Positions 41,653 to 46,538 of a stretch of DNA of 46,538 bases are shown here, in pieces. This DNA comes from an uncultured Porphyromonadaceae bacterium. GTDB lineage: Bacteria > Bacteroidota > Bacteroidia > Bacteroidales > Muribaculaceae. The stretch spans positions 1-46,538 of the forward strand of contig CAMWKV010000002.1 in assembly GCA_947174915.1 (NCBI GenBank). Reading direction: 5' to 3'. Under the pieces are notes generated by a model. The model saw only the letters and a list, made by a program, of their open reading frames with translations. It had not been told where the DNA came from and did no database searches. The position numbers were made by a program, and so were the translations under genes. The first letter of the stretch is position 1; every line of letters begins with the position of its first letter.

Positions 41653-42776
41653 CAGCTCATGCGGGATTTGTAGTCATCGTACGTATAGCGGCGTAGGGTC
41701 TCTACGCTGCCGTCGCTGTGCCGTAGTACTATATCGGGATGACTGATGCCGTTGAACATCGTTGTCTTCACGGTAGTATAGTGGTTCATGTCTTTGAGCG
41801 TAATCCTGTCGCCGGCTTTGAGGGGACGGGCGAAGAAATAGTCGCCTTTGAAGTCGCCGGAGAGGCACGAGTTGCCACCGAGGCGCCAGCAGTTGCCGTC
41901 GGAATCCTCTTTCGCCACGCTCTCGGCGACAGCGGGGAGGTAGGGCATCTCAAGGGTATCGGGCATGTGGCAGGCGAAACTTACATCGAGTATCGCCGTG
42001 GGTACTCCGCCGTCCTCGACGGTATCGACTACGGAGGCCACGAGATCGCCCGTCTGCCAAGCGAAGGCACTCCCGGGTTCGAGGATGACCTGAAGATTCG
42101 GATGGCGTTCGCGAAAACCGAGTATCACCTCCACGAGCCTGTCGGTGTCGTAGTCGGCACGGGTCATCAAGTGACCACCACCCATGTTGACCCACTTAAG
42201 GGCGGGCAGATAGTGGCCGAAGTCTTTCTCGAATTTTTCAAGCACCACGGCGAGGTCGTCGGGTCCGGACTCACACAGGCAGTGGAAGTGCAGACCTTCT
42301 ACATAGGGCGGGAGCTCGGCGGGCATGTGGGCGAGGTCGACCCCGAGACGCGAACCGGGCAAAGCGGGATTGTAGAGGTCGGTGTCTACCACGGAGACTT
42401 TCGGATTTACGCGCAGACCTACCGACACACCGGCCTCGGCTGCGCGGCGTCCGTAGCGCTCGAGTTGGCTGAGGGAGTTGAAGGTGATGTGTGTGCTGCC
42501 GGCGATGAACTCTTCTATGGTAGCATCAGTATAGGCCGGAGAGTAGGAGTGGATATGACCGCCCAGGAATTCGCGCCCGAGGCGGAGCTCGTTGACGGAG
42601 CTGGCGGTGCAGTCGCGGCAGTATTCGGCAATGATGGGGAAGGTGCGCCACAGGGCATTAGCCTTGAAAGCCATGATGATGGTGGCGCCGCTGCGACGCG
42701 CTACGTCGGTGATGAGCTCGAGGTTGGCACGGAGGCGATCTTCGTACACTATATAATAAGGTGTGGGCAGTGTCAT
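41652..42776 (-). CDS. nspC: Carboxynorspermidine/carboxyspermidine decarboxylase
   Basis: This is a 374-aa PLP enzyme of the alanine racemase fold. It removes the carboxyl group from carboxyspermidine or carboxynorspermidine, the last step of the aspartate-semialdehyde-dependent route to spermidine used by Bacteroides. The PLP lysine is Lys38 in MAFKANALW. The family motifs HFHCLCES (about 164-171), MGGGHLMTRADYD, EPGSAFAWQTG and the active-site Cys in GGNSCLSGDF are present. The partner dehydrogenase is not in this window. It starts 10 bases after the helicase stop and overlaps the glycosyltransferase gene by 1 base. Confidence 0.95.
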   Translation of the reverse strand: MTLPTPYYIVYEDRLRANLELITDVARRSGATIIMAFKANALWRTFPIIAEYCRDCTASSVNELRLGREFLGGHIHSYSPAYTDATIEEFIAGSTHITFNSLSQLERYGRRAAEAGVSVGLRVNPKVSVVDTDLYNPALPGSRLGVDLAHMPAELPPYVEGLHFHCLCESGPDDLAVVLEKFEKDFGHYLPALKWVNMGGGHLMTRADYDTDRLVEVILGFRERHPNLQVILEPGSAFAWQTGDLVASVVDTVEDGGVPTAILDVSFACHMPDTLEMPYLPAVAESVAKEDSDGNCWRLGGNSCLSGDFKGDYFFARPLKAGDRITLKDMNHYTTVKTTMFNGISHPDIVLRHSDGSVETLRRYTYDDYKSRMS

Positions 42777-42786
42777 ATGTTCCCTG

Positions 42787-45234
42787 TTATGAATTGAGGA
42801 TGATGAACTTGGCGTATTTCAGGAGTAGGGTGCGGCTGTTGCCGTCGGTGAAGCGGACTACTATTCGATGGTCTGCGGCACGGTCGTCGATGTTGGTGAT
42901 AGTGCCGCGGCCGTGGGTGTTGTGCTCTATGTCCATGCCAACACTCAGTTCGGAGGAGGCATGGATGGTATATGTGGCACCGTTGGCGGCCTTCGGAACA
43001 GCATGTGTATGTGTGCTGCCGCCTATCACCTGGCGTGGTATCGGCGGCACAATGGGTGCGGTATGCACTTTTTTCTTGGGCTCGTAGTCGCAATACATCT
43101 CGGGCTCGCCGCTATGTCGCCTTGAGTTGCCGTAAGAGCTTGTGGATGAGCCGCCGTAAGAACCGGAATTGCCGTAAGCGTTTGTCCGCGAACCGCCATA
43201 GGAACCGTAGTTGCTGCGTCGCGAACTGCCGTAGGAGTCCCACGAGTTTTTGCGCATCACGGTACCACCGACGGCATGGAGGTATTTCATGTCGATATCC
43301 ATGATGAAACGCGAGGGTATGGTGTTGAGTCGTTGGCCGTTGTGCATGCGGAAAGATGCGTATGACAAGCCGCAGAACTGCTTGGCTCGCGTGATGGCGA
43401 CGTACATCAGGCGTCGTTCTTCCTCTACATCGGCGGGGCTGCGGAGGCTGCGTTCGGAGGGGATGAACTGGTCTTCAACGCCCACGAGGAATACGGCTTC
43501 GAATTCGAGACCTTTCGCGGCATGGATAGTCATCATCGTCACGCTCGATTCGGGATTGTCTTCGTCCACTACCTCTGTGTCCGTGAGGAGCGAAATTTCG
43601 GCAAGGAAGGCTCCCATACCGGAGTCTTCGGGCGATGTAGCTTCATCGCAGAAAGACTGTACTCCGGCGATGAGTTCCTGCAGGTTCTCGAGTTTGGAGA
43701 TGAATTCGGGTGTGTTGTCGGAGCGGTACATATCCATCAATCCGGTGGTGGTCATGACGTATTCGGCAAGCACATCCGCCGGAGTATCGTTGGCGCAACG
43801 GGTGGCGAAGTCCGTTATCATAGCGGTGAAGGCATCCGTGCGTGCGCGTGTACCTTTATTCAGCTTCACGCCGTAGCGATCGGGGTCCTGCAGTACGGTG
43901 TATATGCTCGTTCCTGCGTCGATGGCAGCGTCGCGCAGTTTACCTACTGTGGTATCTCCGATGCCGCGTTTGGGTTCGTTGATGATGCGTTCGAGTGCGC
44001 TGTCATCGTCAGGATTGACGCACAGACGGAAGTAGGCGATGGCATCCTTCACTTCTTTGCGCTGGTAGAAGGACAGGCCGCCGTAGACGCGGTAGGGGAT
44101 ATTGCGACTGCGGAAGGCCTCCTCGAGTTCGCGGCTCTGAGCATTGGTGCGGTATAAGATGGCGATGTCGGAATAGTGGACTCCGAGGCGGCGGCGTATC
44201 TGCACAAGGCGGTTGGCTACACCCTCGGCTTCGGCCTTGGCGTCGGCATACGAGCATAGTTCTATAGGGTCACCCTCGGCACGGTTGCTGAATACTTCCT
44301 TGGGTATCTGATTCTTATTGGCTGCGATGAGGCTGCCGGCGGCGTTGAGGATAGTGCGCGTGGAGCGGTAGTTCTCCTCAAGTTTGAATATCCGCAGATT
44401 CGGGAAGGTCTGATTCATCTCGAGGATGTTCCGGATATTGGCGCCGCGGAAAGAGTAGATGCTCTGAGCATCATCACCCACTACACACACGCGACCGTCC
44501 GGCGCGCAGAGCAGGCTGATGATAAGATGCTGGGCACGGTTGGTGTCCTGGTACTCATCTACCAACACATAGTCGAAGTACTGTCGGTAGTGCTCAAGCA
44601 GGTCGGGGTTCTCTTTTAATAATGTGTAGGTGTTGAACAGTAGATCGTCGAAGTCCATGGCTCCGGCCACGCGGCAGCGGTCGCAGTAGATACGGTATAT
44701 GTCAGGCATACGCTCGGTGTGTGTGTAGCGGTTGCCCTTTGCGATATCACTGTCGGCGGCATAGGCCTCGGGAGAGAGGAGTGCATTCTTGGCATTCGAT
44801 ATCTCTGTCTGCACCTTGCCGGGGCTGTAGGCCTTATCGTCGAGCTGCAACTGTCGTATGATGGTCTTGACGAGACTCTTGGAGTCGGAGGCATCGTAGA
44901 TGGTGAAGTTACTCTTGTAGCCTATGCGGTCGGCGTGGCGGCGCAGGATACGAGAGAATACGCTGTGGAAGGTACCCATCCACAGAGCGGATGCCACATC
45001 GGCACCGGCCAGGGCACTGATGCGTTCCTGCATCTCCCGCGCAGCCTTGTTGGTGAAGGTGAGGGCGAGGATGTTCCACGGCTTGAGGCCGAGGTCGAGC
45101 AGGTATGCTATCTTGTAGGTTATGACGCGCGTCTTGCCCGAGCCGGCGCCGGCTATGACAAGTTCGGGACCGTCGCAGTACTCCACGGCGGCGCGCTGCG
45201 GGCCGTTGAGGGCATTGAGGAGGGCGTCAGTCAT
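42787..45234 (-). CDS. uvrD: UvrD/PcrA-type DNA helicase with a Tyr-Gly-Ser-rich linker
   Basis: This 815-aa superfamily 1 helicase takes part in nucleotide excision repair and clearing of transcription or replication blocks. Walker A is GAGSGKT (about 30-36). VDEYQDTNRAQ is the DEXQ box, VVGDDAQSIYSFRGA is motif III, and TIHAAKGLEFEAVFLVG and RRLMYVAITRAK are motifs V and VI. The C-terminus (about 750-815, GMDIEHNTHGRGTITNID...) is a Tudor-like domain that in PcrA binds RNA polymerase. Between the two lies a disordered segment (about 660-712) with six Tyr-Gly pairs among Ser, Asn and Arg. It shares a TGATG junction with the small DUF4250 gene. Confidence 0.95.
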   Translation of the reverse strand: MTDALLNALNGPQRAAVEYCDGPELVIAGAGSGKTRVITYKIAYLLDLGLKPWNILALTFTNKAAREMQERISALAGADVASALWMGTFHSVFSRILRRHADRIGYKSNFTIYDASDSKSLVKTIIRQLQLDDKAYSPGKVQTEISNAKNALLSPEAYAADSDIAKGNRYTHTERMPDIYRIYCDRCRVAGAMDFDDLLFNTYTLLKENPDLLEHYRQYFDYVLVDEYQDTNRAQHLIISLLCAPDGRVCVVGDDAQSIYSFRGANIRNILEMNQTFPNLRIFKLEENYRSTRTILNAAGSLIAANKNQIPKEVFSNRAEGDPIELCSYADAKAEAEGVANRLVQIRRRLGVHYSDIAILYRTNAQSRELEEAFRSRNIPYRVYGGLSFYQRKEVKDAIAYFRLCVNPDDDSALERIINEPKRGIGDTTVGKLRDAAIDAGTSIYTVLQDPDRYGVKLNKGTRARTDAFTAMITDFATRCANDTPADVLAEYVMTTTGLMDMYRSDNTPEFISKLENLQELIAGVQSFCDEATSPEDSGMGAFLAEISLLTDTEVVDEDNPESSVTMMTIHAAKGLEFEAVFLVGVEDQFIPSERSLRSPADVEEERRLMYVAITRAKQFCGLSYASFRMHNGQRLNTIPSRFIMDIDMKYLHAVGGTVMRKNSWDSYGSSRRSNYGSYGGSRTNAYGNSGSYGGSSTSSYGNSRRHSGEPEMYCDYEPKKKVHTAPIVPPIPRQVIGGSTHTHAVPKAANGATYTIHASSELSVGMDIEHNTHGRGTITNIDDRAADHRIVVRFTDGNSRTLLLKYAKFIILNS
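43105..43242 (-). repeat. Low-complexity Tyr-Gly-Ser coding repeat inside uvrD
   Basis: About 46 codons encode degenerate units such as SYGSS, NYGSYGGS, AYGNS and SYGGS. On the plus strand the unit gccgtaag/gccgccgtaag recurs, so the DNA itself is repeat-like and may change length by slippage. Confidence 0.75.
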
Positions 45235-45410
45235 CAGCGGAACTGGTTGATGGAGGGCATGTATTCGAAGCCGGCGGCGGCAAGTGTCGCCGTGAGGCTG
45301 TCGCGGTCTATGTCTTCGGCGCGGCAGAGTTCGTCGAGCGACGGATAGTCATCGCGGAGTTTGGTATTGACGTAGCTTAGAAGTATGAAGGGGTCAGAGG
45401 GGAGTGCCAT
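45234..45410 (-). CDS. DUF4250 domain small protein
   Basis: This 58-aa protein is very short but real. It begins MALPSDPFILLSYVNTKLRD and ends GFEYMPSINQFR, a pattern that covers the whole DUF4250 family (about 55-60 aa, found in Bacteroidetes and Firmicutes). It has a DYPSLDELCRAEDIDRDSL helix-turn-helix-like stretch but no known function. The stop TGA shares a base with the uvrD ATG (TGATG), so it is co-translated with the helicase. The start at 45410 gives the family's usual N-terminus. Confidence 0.88.
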   Translation of the reverse strand: MALPSDPFILLSYVNTKLRDDYPSLDELCRAEDIDRDSLTATLAAAGFEYMPSINQFR

Positions 45411-45443
45411 GACAGTAGAGGGGATTGTAGTGTGGTGAATGGC

Positions 45444-46388
45444 TCAGGAGAGGCGTTTGGTACGGCGGGCGCGCAGCTTGTCGATGTTATCGCCTACATA
45501 GAGGCCGCCGATGATGAGTGCGATGCCGATGTATCCGACTGTAGTCACGTGTTCGTCGAGCACAAGGGCGGAGATGACCAGAGTAACGATGGTCTGGAAG
45601 TACATGTAATTGTTGGCCTTGACGGGACCTATCTGCTTGATGGATACGGACCAGAGGAGGAAGGCGATGGCCGATGCTCCAAGACCGAGAAATAGGAGGT
45701 TGCCGTAGACTGCCGGCAGGTGAATGGCTTCGGCGAAGGGTACGGCATTGTGCTCGAAGAACAGGCAGGGAATGGAGGTTATCAGACCGTAGAAGAAAGT
45801 CTTGCGGGTGATGAACCACACGTCGTAATTGGCATTGAGGCTGCGCAGAAGAAGCGAATAGAAGGTCCAGCAGAGGGCTGCCGCAAGTGAGAGCATGTCG
45901 CCGAGCGGCCGCACCTCCAGCGACGTGCTGCTGTTGAGGACCACGCACACAACGCCAACGATGGCTATGCAGGAGCCTATCCAGATACCTCGGCCGAGTT
46001 TCTCGGTCTTGTACACCAGGCCCGCGAAAATGGCGGTGAACAGCGGCGACAGTGATGTGAGCAGTGATACGTTGGTGGCAAGGGTGTACTCCAGGGCGGT
46101 ATTCTCGGCGATGAAGTAGAGCGAGCCGGAGGAGATACCGCACAACAGGAACAAGCCTTCGTCGCGCCAGTTGGACGCGAAGAAACGTTTGTGACAGATG
46201 GCGAGCATCACGGCATAAGCCAGAAGGAATCGGTAAAAGAAAATATGAACAGGGCCTAAACCGTTTTCTATCAATACTTTTGATGAAACGAAGGAGTAGC
46301 CCCACATGCATACGGATAGCAATGCCGCCACGTGGCCTAACAGTTGGCCGCCTCGAGGGGTCTGGGTTGTCTTGGCTTGAAAATGCAT
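45444..46388 (-). CDS. EamA/DMT-superfamily transporter
   Basis: This is a 314-aa inner-membrane protein with ten hydrophobic helices arranged as two EamA repeats (about 17-142 and 155-300). The first begins HVAALLSVCMWGYSFVSSKVLI. The characteristic EYTLATNVSLLTSLSPLFTAIFAGL helix is followed by a second repeat with IGPVKANNYMYFQTIVTLVI. Members export amino acids, nucleosides or other metabolites; the substrate cannot be told. The start at 46388 lies 20 bases after a consensus -7 box. It is first in the gene run that continues with DUF4250 and uvrD, 33 bases away. Confidence 0.92.
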   Translation of the reverse strand: MHFQAKTTQTPRGGQLLGHVAALLSVCMWGYSFVSSKVLIENGLGPVHIFFYRFLLAYAVMLAICHKRFFASNWRDEGLFLLCGISSGSLYFIAENTALEYTLATNVSLLTSLSPLFTAIFAGLVYKTEKLGRGIWIGSCIAIVGVVCVVLNSSTSLEVRPLGDMLSLAAALCWTFYSLLLRSLNANYDVWFITRKTFFYGLITSIPCLFFEHNAVPFAEAIHLPAVYGNLLFLGLGASAIAFLLWSVSIKQIGPVKANNYMYFQTIVTLVISALVLDEHVTTVGYIGIALIIGGLYVGDNIDKLRARRTKRLS

Positions 46389-46408
46389 ACTTCAGCAGTT
46401 TGATACTA

Positions 46409-46441
46409 CAAAAGTACTGATTTTTTTTGACATGGTACAAA
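46409..46441 (-). promoter_or_regulatory. Promoter of the EamA transporter gene
   Basis: On the minus strand, TTTG (46441-46438) and TACTTTTG (46416-46409) are spaced by 21 bases, a full consensus match. The predicted leader is about 13 nt. It may drive the whole run to the glycosyltransferase at 40654. Confidence 0.75.
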
Positions 46442-46529
46442 ACAATTCACACTTTCAGCCGTTTCTAATTGAAAATATCTCCTTGCGGACAACACAACAT
46501 TTCGACTAACATAAAAGAAAAATACGACT

Positions 46530-46538
46530 ATGAAACTC
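46530..46538 (+). CDS. Possible start of a plus-strand gene cut by the window edge
   Basis: ATG AAA CTC at 46530 follows an A-rich stretch (ataaaagaaaaata), which is common before Bacteroidetes start codons. Only three codons are present, so this may be chance. It would be divergent from the EamA transporter gene. No clear plus-strand TAnnTTTG box is visible in 46442-46529. Confidence 0.35.

Noticed and set aside
43105-43242. The repeat in uvrD as a CRISPR array
   Set aside because: The units are degenerate, lie in frame inside a coding region and lack regular spacers; no cas genes are present.

Overview
The window looks like a chromosomal segment of a Bacteroidales gut bacterium, most likely a Muribaculaceae-type or related lineage (inference). 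The evidence is: repeated matches to the Bacteroidetes promoter consensus (TTTG, 19-21 bases, TAnnTTTG); secreted proteins ending in type IX secretion (T9SS) C-terminal sorting domains; a CfxA/CepA-like class A beta-lactamase; a TonB receptor with a carboxypeptidase-regulatory N-terminus; DUF4876, DUF6850 and DUF4250 families; the carboxynorspermidine route to spermidine; and Bacteroidetes-style RecQ.

Layout. (1) 1-9111, plus strand: the downstream part of a surface polysaccharide (capsule/O-antigen) operon. It holds a glycosyltransferase tail, WecB epimerase, a GT32 enzyme, a divergent glycosyltransferase, an EpsG/Wzy-like polymerase, GT2, GT4, and then a PglC/PglD/PglE-like trio (initiating phosphosugar transferase, acetyltransferase, aminotransferase). 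It ends at a strong hairpin terminator. The first half is visibly AT-rich and the trio is not. (2) 9271-12074: a beta-lactamase with its own promoter, an unrecognised 188-aa protein, tRNA-Ser(GCU) and an ECF sigma factor. (3) 12075-21223, minus strand: a five-gene exported-protein operon made of a phosphodiester glycosidase followed by two tandem beta-propeller/zinc-amidase pairs. The glycosidase and both amidases carry T9SS tails and a similar beta-sandwich module. (4) 21523-23190, plus strand: an MscS-type channel. (5) 23285-31706, minus strand: an operon of TonB receptor, DUF4876 lipoprotein, DUF6850 outer membrane barrel and a PqqL-like M16 protease. This arrangement resembles protease-associated import systems. 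(6) 31786-40559, minus strand: clpP, clpX, recQ, an AmgK-like kinase fused to a RapZ C-terminal domain, a MurU-like uridylyltransferase, an acyl-ACP thioesterase, a HAD phosphatase and ComF, mostly overlapping or a few bases apart. (7) 40654-46388, minus strand: an EamA exporter, a 58-aa DUF4250 protein, a UvrD/PcrA helicase with a Tyr-Gly-Ser-rich linker, carboxynorspermidine decarboxylase and a membrane glycosyltransferase. A possible new plus-strand gene begins at the right edge.

How the parts may work together. The first region builds and polymerises a repeat-unit glycan. The third probably exports enzymes that act on wall peptides and phosphodiester-linked sugars. The kinase-RapZ fusion and the MurU-like enzyme would convert salvaged MurNAc to UDP-MurNAc, with a built-in domain of the kind that senses glucosamine-6-phosphate. 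The TonB/M16 operon probably takes up and degrades a protein or peptide ligand. Functional links between regions are inference; the gene calls rest on visible motifs.
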